Origin: Eublepharis macularius
Taxonomy: Eukaryota; Chordata; Lepidosauria; Squamata; Eublepharidae
NCBI RefSeq assembly: GCF_028583425.1
Contig: NC_072790.1
Coordinates: forward strand, 62,458,052 to 62,522,051
Direction of reading: 5' to 3'
DNA length: 64,000 nt
A program made the position numbers and the translations under genes. Below, piece by piece: positions 12,481 to 24,600 of the stretch; within the stretch, counting starts at the first letter, position 1, and each line of letters starts with the position of its first letter. The notes under the pieces are model-generated. The model did no database searches and was not told where the DNA came from. It worked only from the letters and a program-made list of their open reading frames with translations.

Positions 12481-12590
12481 CATGGGTAGGAAGAGGCCGT
12501 TCGCGCAGGCTACGCGGCACTTCCGGTAACCGGACGTCATTTCAAACGGTGGCGCGTGGCTGTCTCCGTGACTTCTACTTAGCGGTTGCT
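12480..12590 (+). promoter_or_regulatory. MCPH1: MCPH1 promoter, TATA-less with ETS and CRE-like sites
   Basis: CACTTCCGGT at 12518-12527 is a strong ETS-family site. GACGTCAT at 12533-12540 is a CRE/ATF-like site. Both lie within 75 bases of the start codon in CpG-rich DNA without a TATA box, as is usual for housekeeping cell-cycle genes. The transcription start itself cannot be read from sequence. Confidence 0.55.
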
Positions 12591-12621
12591 ATGGAAAGCG
12601 GCAACGGGCAACCTTTAACAG
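12591..12621 (+). CDS. MCPH1: MCPH1 exon 1 (coding part)
   Basis: The ATG at 12591 opens ten codons ([10 protein letters not shown]) plus one base, followed by the donor GTACTG. The split codon G|AT completes the D of DVVAYVDVW in exon 2, the conserved start of BRCT1. The first residues differ from mammals, as is usual for this variable tip. Confidence 0.9.
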
Positions 12622-15600
12622 GTACTGAAGCTGCCTTCCGACTGGCCTCTGCCGGAATCTAAGGAGGGTGGTCGCGGGATTCTGGATGTGTTTTATTTGG
12701 AAGTAAACATTGCGGCCAGTTGGACTTCGAGTTGCCGCTGTAGCCTCTTCCTGCTGATTTTCCACGGCGGGCTCGCTCTTACACCCCACCTGTACTGCCC
12801 TGTGAGCTTAATTTTAAAAGGGTGCTCGCCAGGGCTGGTAGCATGCCTGCTCGGAAGTAACTTATCCAATGGGGTTAGCTTTCAAGTAAGTGCATAGGAC
12901 TGGAGTTTAATTTTTTATCAGTGCAATTTTGTGCGGATTTACTCAGAAACTCCCATGTGAGGTTTACTTCAGATAAGTGTACTTACTATGCAGTCCTAAC
13001 AAGAGTTACTCCAGTCGAAGCCCACTGAAGTTAATGGGCTTAGACTGCAGTAACTGTTCTTAGGTTTGGGCCTGGTTTACATATGCAAGAGAATAGGGTA
13101 GATAATCACATCTTAGAGTACCCTCCAAGTTGGAGGGGGAAACTTTGCAAATAGAAAATCAGAAAACCAAGCAAAGAAAAGGGGTAGAAACATTTTTCCT
13201 GCTGTGCTTAGTTATCTAGTTTTTTATGTGAAGGAGCATTCAGAACTGGAATCTGCTACTTGCAATTGGCAGACGTGCAGTCCATTCTACCACCTCATGC
13301 ACCTGTATGTGAATTGGTCCTTATATAACTGAAGTGAGTAACCACCAGCTGCCCCACTTGGTTGAAAGCATAAGTGAATGTCCCTACATTATTTCATGCT
13401 TTTGAGCCTTTAATCCTGCTCCAATATCACACAGTTCCTTGTTTTAAACAATACACTAAAAATCTTTTTTTCCACAGTGTTGCTACTCTCCTGCCCTCTG
13501 CTCTGTGTGCTTTGTGTTATGGATGGTACCTATCCATGTATTTTTAATTATAACTACAATTCTTGTTAAAGGTAAAGGTAAAGTTCCCTGTGGAAGCACC
13601 GAGTCATTACTGACCCATGGGGAGATGTCGCATCACAACATTTCTTGGCAGACTTCTGTTATGGGATGGTTTGCCATTGCCTTTCCCAGTCATCTACTGT
13701 ACACTTTACCCCCAGGAAACTGGGTACTCGTTTTACCAACCTTGGAAGGATGGAAGGCTGAGACAACCTTGACACGGGTATCTGAACCTGGCTTCTGCCA
13801 GAATTGAACTCAGGTCATGAGCAGAGCTTGGTCTGCAGTACTACAGTTTACCACTCAGCAGCACAGGGCATAGCATCCCCATCAGCATGAATTTTCTTTT
13901 TCTATACATTGTATCAACTGGAAATGACCTTCTCCAGGCATCACTTTGTAAAGGGGTAAAATCAACAACTGCCCATACATATATTGCCTGTTGTGGCCCC
14001 CTCCTTATGAAATGATCTTCCTGGTGAGGTTAGGGGGAGCTCTCTCCTGGCTTTCTGCAAAGGAGATTTCAGGAGATTTATTTTACATGGGTAGGATGGC
14101 TACACTCTAAGAAAATGGTACAAAGAGATGCATTTGATGAAGGCACAGGGACTGTAGATCATACTACTGGATACCATCTGTTTTAAGTATGTTCATAGTA
14201 CTGGAAATCTGTTCCTACTAGGGAGTTTCAGTGTTCAATATGTCAGTGTTTAATTACTTATGCTTTGTTTCAGCTATACATCAGATTTCTGCCTGTTTTC
14301 AAAGGTCTCCAAATTTTGATTAGCATACTTTATTACATTGTTTATTGAATGACTCGGCTGTTGATCATAGTGTGTAAGCCACTTTGAGTCTCAGTGAGAA
14401 AGGTGGACTATAAGTTATGTAAATAAAAGTAATACCACATGCACAAGTTAGATTTACTATAAAGTGTAGAAAACTATCTAGGGACCCCCAAGTTTGAATC
14501 TTCGTTCTGCCACAGAAACTTGCTGAATGACCTTGGGCCAGTCACATGCTCCCAGTCTAAGCTGCCTCACAGGTTTGTTTTGAGGATAAAATGGAGGAGA
14601 GGAGAACAATGTGAACTGTTTGGGGTCTCCATTGGGGAGAAAGGCAGGGCATAAATAAATAAACAGCAGAAACAGTTCATTCCTCTGAAAGGATAGAATT
14701 CAAAACATTCACTACTACACCCCAGAAGGAACATGTGGATGTTCAGAGAGTGCCAAAAAGAGAGATGAAGAGTGTATTATGGTGTAGAGGAAAGAGGAGC
14801 CATCTGTATGGGATTCCAGCACAAAGTGGTGATGGTGGGTGCATAGAATAATGCTTTGAAAAAGGGTAGTATGTAACTGGATGTGAGAGGTAGGAGTTAC
14901 AAAGCACTCAGAACAGTAGTAAAGGACCTTCACATCTTAGAATGCTTTCCTATTGTGAGAAGTTTCAGTTGCTGTCACTTATCCCAGTAGGATCAGGATT
15001 ATGGCAACAGTAGCTGTTCATGCACATGTAAGTCACATCTAGAGTTTGTCTGTGTAAGAACCAAATATAACCTGAAGTTAGGGTATTAAAAATAATAACT
15101 TAAGTCCATCTGTTACTTTTTAAAAATTATGACCCACCTTAGAACTAACCACATGCTTTCTTCTAGGATTTGCACCTAAGGGTGGCAATCCAAAGGGAAC
15201 ATTTTCTCTGTTGCTTAAATCTCTCTCCCTTTCCCCTTACTAGATGTTGTCGCATATGTTGATGTATGGTCATCCAGCAGAACAGAAAACTACTCAGAAC
15301 CTTTTGCCCAACAACTTCTTGATATGGGAGCAAAAGTAAGTAATCCTTTTTTTAAATAAGTTTATCCAGTAACCTATTCTGAAAACAATATGCCTAGCAA
15401 TACTCTGCAACCATCATGCATATGTACTTATCAATAAATTCTACTTTTGGTTAAGCAAAACACCTATTTCATCTGGAATATAGGATCCCTTTATACCTCA
15501 CAGCCAACCCCCATACACTGATTGTCCTGTCACTACTATCTGTAACTAAGCTTTTCTATAATACCAGCTAAACAGAAGAGATCTAAGGCAAAATTCTTTG

Positions 15601-18600
15601 ATGGCAGTGAAAATCTTTTGAGGGAGTTAGGGAGGCAGTAATATATAGGTCACACAAACCAGGCAAAATGCCACAGGTCATGTTAGCAGTGGGGTTCAAA
15701 CCCGAAAGGGAAGGTGTTCTCAAGGTAAAAAAGCCTGAACAAAGTGAAGTTCTATGTTGGGGGGTGGGGGGGAAGGAGTGTTGGTTGTGACCAGGGCTCT
15801 CCTGAGGTACAAGTAGCCTAAGGAAGAGATGTAATAAAGGTCCAGAGCAAGGTTAAAAACAGAAAATTATCACAGACATGAATAGACTTAGGTGAGATGA
15901 AAGGTGCAACTGAAAATATACAAATTTCCTTCTTAGCTAGGAACGGAATGTGTACAGCTTTCTCACTTTTAAGTATAGTTAGAGTTTGTAGGTAAGTTCT
16001 AAAATACCTTTTCTAATATTTTATAGGTTTCCAAGACCTTCAGCAAACAAGTGACTCATGTAATCTTTAAAGAGGGGCACTGGTCTACTTGGAATAGAGC
16101 ACAGAAGACTGGGATTAAACTAGTGTCTGTACTTTGGGTAGAAAAGTAAGTAATGACATGCTAGAAGCTTGCCAAAAGAGAAAATACTAAAAGAAAAATG
16201 TTAACTAACATAAAACTCCAGCAAATCACAGGGAGGCTGTGGAAATTGTGATTTGGGGTGGATGAGGGCTAACAAACTGAAACTTAATTCCAGCAAAGGA
16301 GAGGTGCTATTAGAGAGGGTAATGTTTGACCCAGCTAGTTACTGCGTTCTGCGTGGGGTTACATTCTTCCTAAAGGCCTGCACCTAGGCCTCCTGCTGCA
16401 TAAACAGGGCGCCTTTCAATGGCTTCAGCTGGTGAGCCAGCTTGTGGCCCTTCTGGGGCAGGAAAGAGTTTGTCAGTCTGATCCATGCCCTGATAACATC
16501 TAGATTAGATTACTGCAATGCCTCTACAAGGGGCTGCCCTTGAAGACTGCCCAGAATCTACCATTGGTACAGAATGCTTTGACTAGAATCCTGACTGAAG
16601 TGGGTTGTAGGGACCATGCCACTCTAGTCTTGTTCCATCTGCACTGGGTCCCAATTTGCATTCAAACCCAATTCATGCTTGCTAGTATTGACTTTTAAAG
16701 CCATTTGCAATAACATACCATAAGCATTGCCTTCTCCTATATGAACCTACATGTTCTCTCCAGTCATCTTCAGTGGCCCTGTTTTGGGTGCCCCTTGCCA
16801 TTTGAGGCTAGTTGGGTGGCAACTCAGAAAAGGCCTTGTCAGAGTGCCAAAACTTTGTAACTTCCTCCCCAGGGAGATTCTTCTGTCAACAGGTGAAGAA
16901 GACTTCCTTGCTTCATTTCGCTTAGGTTTTGGCATATCCAGTAACTGCTGTTGTCCCTCCTCCCTGGTAGTGGTGTAGTATGTGTTTAAATGCTTTATTG
17001 AGTTGTGTAAATATTTTATATATACTTTATTTAAATTTTTTTAAATGTTGACATGTTTTAAGGTTTTGATAGTCACTGCTTCAGAGATCCTATTTGGGTG
17101 GAAAGGTGGCATAGAAATGTTTTAAATAAAATGCATTTCAAGATTCCCATTTTACTTTATATTTGAATAAAATAATTATAAATGATTACTAATATATCTG
17201 TATCTTTAGAAGTTCCCATAGTTTACTGGTATAGTGCATGCTTTGACAACACACAGTTCCAGATATCTACAGTTAACATGATTTCAGGTACAAGTGCTGA
17301 GGAAAATTTCTTATTAAGCTAGAGATGTAACATTTCTGGAATGTTGCAGACATGGGGAGGAAACACTTTCTTCCTGGAAAAAATGGAAATCGGGGGAAAA
17401 TTGAACTAAATGCAATACTTAATTTTCTATTAAATCTTCACTCATTTTTCAGCTTTAGCAACATCATGTATAACTTAGTTGGCATATACAATTGTGTTAG
17501 TCACCATATTTAGGTTATTTAAATGTATTAAATGCTTTAATTTTCTACAAGCAAAATTGCAAATATACTCAATACTAAAGCAAAAGATAGCATAGGACAC
17601 AGAAATTTGTAGCTATCTTAGTAATGTTTCACTCATTCCAAAAAGAAAAATATATTGTTCATAGGAGTTTTTCAGCGCTTCCCAGAATTTCCTGATGTTT
17701 CAAATGGAAATCGGAAAAGCAATCATCAGCTTTTCATGTTGTTTGTGTGAGTAAAACCTTGTCTTAAAGAATCCCACTTATTCCAAAAGAAAAAGTGTAT
17801 TTTGTAGGAGCGTTTTTCAGCGCTTCCCAAACTTTCTATTGGAAAAGTTGAAGGGAAAAAGTCTTTCAGACTTTGATGCTCTGTTTGAAATGAGTAAATA
17901 TGTGTTTGTAAAAGCATATTACTCATTTCAAAAAATATGTAATGTTTTCCTGTGTTGTCCAACATTTCTGCATTTTTCTGGGGTCCCCCCCATCAGGCCT
18001 TCGCATCTTTAGGCAAAGGCCGCGAAGAGCCACTGCCAATTGGAGTGATTCAATCAAAAGCTATACACATTTACAGTACTCCGTTTCAGTATATGGAAGC
18101 TTTATGGGTAGTTTTTTAAAAGAAAGTGCAATGCCTAATGAACGTAAACAAATGTAGAATATTTGTATTTTACATTATCTCCTTAAACTCAGGATGGCTG
18201 ACAAATCAACTTGCATGGGCGGAAAAACACTATAATGGTCCCTTGATGAGATAAAAACAAGTACCGGTTAAAAACACAGCCAAATCTGCAAAAATAGTAG
18301 CAGCACTGGGGTTCTGTGTTCTATGTGGCTGACTCCAGACAGAAGTCCCACTGCCACATTTTGTACCAATTGAAGCTTTTCCATTATGTCTGTGACACCA
18401 GCTTCACATAGAATATGATGCAGTAGCCTGCTCTGGAAGTTACAGCAGTATGGATCAGCATAGCAAGGTTGACAGCGTAAATTTATGAGCTAGATTTAAT
18501 TGAAAGAAGGCATCCTAAAAACAGCCTTGGCCTGTTCATTCACCAACAAGGTCAGGTCCTAGAGCACCCACAAGGCCTTAGCTTGATCTACTAAACCCCA

Positions 18601-21600
18601 AGGCTGGTATTCAAACAATTACCTTCCTAACCACCATCATCTCCACCTCCTGGTAGATGGGGCATAAGTTGTTTTTAGTCTTGTTGTTAATGTGGAGGTG
18701 TAATGCTTGTATTATTATAATTGTTTTGTATTCTTTTTAAATTGTTGTTACCGACTTTGGGTTCTGGGATGCCTGGGAGAAAGGTGAGTGATTTAATAAA
18801 ATAAAATATTATCTGGATTATACATCACTCTTAGTCTTTGAACCCTCAACTGCTTGACCACAGTTTCAAGACATTGTCTCAGGACCTTCACAGCTTCTTC
18901 TGGAGGTTTAGATAATGAGATATAAAGCTGTGTGTCATATGTATATTGTTCACAGTCTGCTCCAAAGCTCCAGATGATCTCCATCAAAGATTTAACATAA
19001 TCACATTGGGAATAGAATGGGGCACTCAACTAACTGATTCTATTTCTTCTATGGAAACTCATTATTTCTTGCCGACAACAAAAATCCCATTTATCAGAAA
19101 CATTGATTGTAGTTGATCTGTAGTGGACCACATGCTGTTAACAGATCTGACAATATCAATGGAAATTGCCCGTATACAATTGTACCTGGATATCGTCATC
19201 CAAAGCCAGTAGAGCTGATTGGTCTTGAAGCCAGACTGAAACATGTTGAAGGGATTTTCTGGATTATGCCCATAGCTTCCGTTTTCTGATTTGCTGTGAC
19301 ATTAATGAAGAATTCCATAAAGAATCCTATTTAGTCATCATTAGCTCATCAGATATCCTTAAATTCTAGCAAAAAGAAGATAAAAAATCGCTGACTTATA
19401 ATATTCAGAGTAGCTGTTCTCTGCTACAAACACCTATAGTATTAATATTATTTGATTTTAAGGACACAAAAAGTCTGTCTAGTAACTTTGCATTATTTCT
19501 TTCAACTGGATTAATAGAATATATCAAATGTCTGAGATGTTATTCACAAGCCTGTGATAAATAAGAACACTAGGTGTCAGTAGAATCTCATTGTTGGGCT
19601 ATATTAATTTCTTATTGCAATCTCATGGTTCTTAGTCTAGTTAATACTTTAAAAATCACAAAGCAGTGGTTCAGAATTTGTGCTTGGACTGAGTGCTTTT
19701 CATGTTAACTCTTCCATTGAGGAAATCAGTAATGTGTGTTTTCTAGGAAAATTTGAATAAAAATTTTTTCCAGTTCAAATAGAAGTAATTAAATAATGAT
19801 GGCAAAATTTAAATAATATAAGCAAAAGAGAGAAAATATACCAGGTACAGGTTTGTCCATGGACTGGCCCTGGGATTTGTCTGTGCATCACATACTACAC
19901 TGAGCTTGTCTAACATGATTGATTTGCCGCACAGAAGCCCTGACAGCTATATATAAACAGATTATATTTACATATGTGTGGTAGAAAATGTTTCATGGAA
20001 AAATGTGTGGTAGAAAATTTTCTGGAAAAATTTCCACCCTGCATCACTTAAGGGAACTTACCACAGTGTTGCATTTGAACGCTATACTTCATTCAGGACT
20101 CAGTTTAAAAATCTTTGTAAGATTATGTCAAGTTTTATAGATATAGACAATTATCCCAATCTTGGGTTGAATGTACACCTAGCCAGAAATGTTCTCATAA
20201 AATACATGTACAGGCCATTTTATTCATTATGAAATATATATGTTGAAGGAACTGAAGTTGGAAAGAGCTCTCTCTGCTTTCTTACATGTTTTATTGCAGC
20301 TATGTTGTTATGTTTTCAGGACAGCTTACCACCGTATGCAGCTTTTCAAATTTGTCCTGGTTCATTTAACTAGATCAGACCATGACTTAGAGAACTGGCA
20401 TGCTTCTAGACAGGGAAACTAAAGCCATGCGTTTTGCTGTAGGCAGTTGGATGAATCTCTGCTTTGAGTTCTCAGGACTGAGAAAATGAATCAGAAAAAT
20501 GTCAGATTTAGGAATGGTTTGGTACATGATCCAGTGCTTGCGTATTTTCAAAAAAGGGCCTTTTTTTCAAAAAAAAAAGGCCTTCATTTCTCAGAATCTA
20601 ATACAAAGTAGCTGACCTGAGCGACATTTAAGTCATGCCAGAAAGGCTTTGTCTTAGATTCTGGCTGCCAGTAAAACTAAAGAATGTGACCCCTGTCCTT
20701 TAAGATTCTCCGTTCCCTTCCTATCTAGTGTCCAAAGTATTAGCTCTTTTACAGTTCTCTGCTTTATCTTCATTCAAATGTGTATAAATAGAAGCTGTAA
20801 CATTTTCAGTGTCTCTTTTACAAGCAAGCAAGTAGTTTATTTGATGACCCACATGGGTTTTCTTCACAAGCTGTGCCTCTTAGGGTTTTTGAATGTGGTA
20901 GAAGAAATAGATGAGAACTAGACTTCAGATAACTGGCTAGCTTGGCAAAACTTACGTATGATTATTAAAGTGCAAACCCATTTAGCTCCATACTGTACTG
21001 TCATATTTACAAATGAAATATTTATTTTCTTTCTCAGGTGCCGAGAAGTTGGAGCATATGTTGATGAATCATTATATCCTGCAATAAATACGAATGAAGG
21101 TTTGCCTCAACAAATTAGAAGGGTGTGTGTGTGTGTGTGTGTGTGTGTATACGTATATATAATTAATTTTTAATTCAAACTGGTTCTGACATGTTCTTCC
21201 TTTATAAACTCTTATCAGTTTTGTGAATGCTTGGAATTGCCTAGAGGTCAGCCTCCTAGGTCCCAATCTTTTAGTGGGAGACTTTGTTTCAAAGACACAT
21301 TGACTTGTTCTTTCAAACAGTTCCCTGATATAATTTTTTAAAAAACTGAAGTAGTTATCTGCCACAATTTCAAATATGTTTTTTTTCTGCCCTCCTGGCA
21401 ATTTTTTATGACAGCCCCTAATTTCTGTTTATCAGTAGTGTATATTATAGCACAATGTTAAGCTTAAGTAGGAATAAAAATGTGTGAAACCTCTGGTTTT
21501 ATTTCTGTGTTGAGTATTCTGCTTTATTGCTTTCTTCTGGAAAACTGTGCATGTGGCTTGTTGATCTCCATCCCTGAAAAGTAGCTGTGCATTATAGCAG

Positions 21601-24600
21601 CTGTTCAGAACATAACATTGTAAATAGGAATACTTCTCAGGAAGTGCAACTCATCAATAGCTACCAGAGAGACATTCTGTCTTGGCAGCAGGATGAAACT
21701 ACCATCAACCTAGATGGCATACCTATCACCTGGATGTTCCTTCTTGGATTCTGTCATCTGTCAGCTATTCTGCAGCTTAGCAGAGTTAAGGGAGGCCCTT
21801 TCTGCTGGGTTCCTGGCCTAAATACTACCCATCTTCAACTAGCTGTTCCATTGGCCTACTTTCATCAATTTGTATTTAATACTTCTTGCTGAGGGTCAGG
21901 TTTCTGTTAGAAAAGCAGGATGTAATAAGAAGTAAATCAGTTCTTGGATGCGCATTCTAATGTGCTTTTAACTAGTTTTTTTTCTAATTGCTGCTTAGTT
22001 TTTGCAAGATGTTGCACATTCCATCACTAATTTTAAGTTTACTTGATAAGATAAAGGAGGTTTGGGATAGTTGTTGCAGCAGTGGAACAACAAAAATCTC
22101 TGCATTAAAAATCAAACTTGGAGAATTACTGCAGCATTCTTAGGGTACAAAGGGAATAGAAAAATAGTAGGTTTACTGTTAAGAAATCGTACCATTTGGA
22201 ATTCAGAACATAAATAGAAAGGAGGTATTCAGGATTGGCAAAGGATGTTCATGCACATAAATGCCTTGTGATATGAACCAGCCAGTCAGTATCTCATAGG
22301 AGACAGAGCTTGCAAAAAACCAGTAGGCACACTTCATAATAAATCTTACCTGTGCTCTCAGTGCAATTAATGCAGCACAAGATAGGAATGCTGCAGTGAT
22401 TACTGTCCAGCAAGCCTCTATAAAATATGTCATACGATCACATTATTTATAAAATTGGAGAGGGGTGAGAATTATGAAAGTCTTCCATAGTTACACACAG
22501 CAAGATCAGTCGCTGGTTTCTCCCTTTGGTTGTGTGGTTTTCTCTGTTCAAATATCATTTTAGAACAGGCCTAAACAAATTTGCTTGGGATCTGGGAATC
22601 ACCCCACAATTTTGGAACCAGACTTACTAATAACTTTGTACATTAATAATCAAATTTTCTAATTACTGCTTTCAGAAAATCTAATATTAGCCTCTTTTCA
22701 CAGTTTCTTGTTGCATTGAAAAAATATGTTATATAGTTAAACAAGTTGGTGACCTGCTAGGATTCTCAGTGGCAAGAAAATCTTATTCTTCTCTCTCATC
22801 TCCTTTTTTCCCTCTTATCTCCACATCCCTCCACTGCCTGTCCAGTCTTTTCTTCCCAATTACTTGGTCCATCCTCTCTTTCCCCCACTCTAGTCTCTCC
22901 CATTCCCTCCACTTACCACTACTTCTGCTATCTACTCATCTCATTTTGTTGTTGGGTGCCAGTTTCGGTTGTTGGGGTGAACTGAAGTGTTGTTCAAAAG
23001 TTTTTTTCCTGTATGCATAAATGTCACTGTTGCTGGCTTTTTTTTTAGTTCCCCACCTTGCTTTTATGTTTCATATTTTTCTGTAAACCTGGGTTTGTGG
23101 AAACATACTTTAAGCAGTGTATGCCCCCTTACAAATTTTTTTTAATGATGCACTGGGGCCAACTGGGGCTATCAGTTATATATGATATGAGGTAAACTCA
23201 GGTTGTTGTAATTACAACAAAAGCTTAACTCTAACTCAGATATACAGTGCCCTTTTTAAAAAAGGATTGCATAACTGTGAAATACATAAGATCTAGGGGT
23301 CAATTTACAAATATACCCAAGAAGCTCTTTGACTCACAATGAAGCCATTCTCAAGAGATACGTCTGTTCAGAGTTTCAGCTACCATTATTTAAGTTCATT
23401 AATGCAATAATGAAATTTAAAGTTGCATTATGATTTTTCCCTTCCAGGATTATCTGTCCCTAAGAATCAGGATGGGTCACATTTACCACTGATAGCAGGG
23501 GGGAGCAGGAGAGGGAGTAGATAGGTACTGTTGGGAACAGCAACAGCAAAGCTAAGAGAAGAAAGGGTTAAGTTTAAAAACACTTCTCACCTTGGCTGCT
23601 GCTGCTTCTAACAGCTGTTGCCCACCTCTATCCTTGTTAAAATCAGAGAGACTCAGCTAGTTTTGGAAAACAATGTCCCATCTGCAGTGTTAGGGGTGAT
23701 ACAGAACTTTTTGACGCTGCAAGAGAGCCTCCATTTATGGCAGTGGAGAAGAACTGAATGAGTTGTCAGGTGCAGCAACAGCCAAGCTAAGAGATAAGTG
23801 GTTTGTGTTTGTTGAAAATAGTGTGTTGCAAGCAACAGCCTAATTAATTATGCAAAATTGGAGGTTATATAAACTTTTCAAGAATTTGCAGGATAAGTAC
23901 ATCTGAGGGGCAACATTTGTAAGGTTTTATCTCCTGTGACATATATTAAACAACGATTTTTACTTGACATTTTTTAGAAATGCTATTCATTTTCTCTTTG
24001 TTATGTAGCATAAATGCATGCAGCCCAGAGACTTTGTTGAAAAAACTCCAGAAAATGATCGGAGATTACAAAAAAAGCTGAAGACTATGGCTAAAGATTT
24101 GGATGTACAGAAAGCAGCAACAGGCGAGTATGAGGTCTTAAGGACTGCCTGTTCCCACATGAAGCTTCTTGAACATTACATCTTCAGAGGCCCTGCTAAA
24201 GGTGCTGCTGTCATCTGAAACTAGATGGATGGCAATTTGAGCAAAGGCCTTCTTGGTCATGGCACCAAAACTCAGAAATGGCCTCCCCAGAAAGATGTCT
24301 GTTCTTTTCTATCACTTTCTTCCACCAGTGGGTGAAGGCTTTTTTGTTTCGTTTTGCTTTACCTTATTGCTATTTGTTCTTGTGTGTTTTAATTGCTGTT
24401 TTACACACATACATATACTTCATCTTCGTTCTTCTGTGCCTCCACACATGGGGACTGCGCAGGCGCAGGCCAGCCGCCGGAGAATTTTCTAGAGCTTCCA
24501 TGGCTCCGAAGGGGCCGTTTGTCGCGCGCCTCAGCGACCGTTTTCCCGCCCAAACGGTCACGTGATCCTCCAGCGACCAACGGCCCCTTCCCTCAGTTCT

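Noticed and set aside
12226-12540. Minus-strand frame in the MCPH1 promoter that could suggest a divergent gene
   Set aside because: It lies in CpG-rich promoter DNA, where long frames arise easily, and no downstream exons or known protein were recognised.
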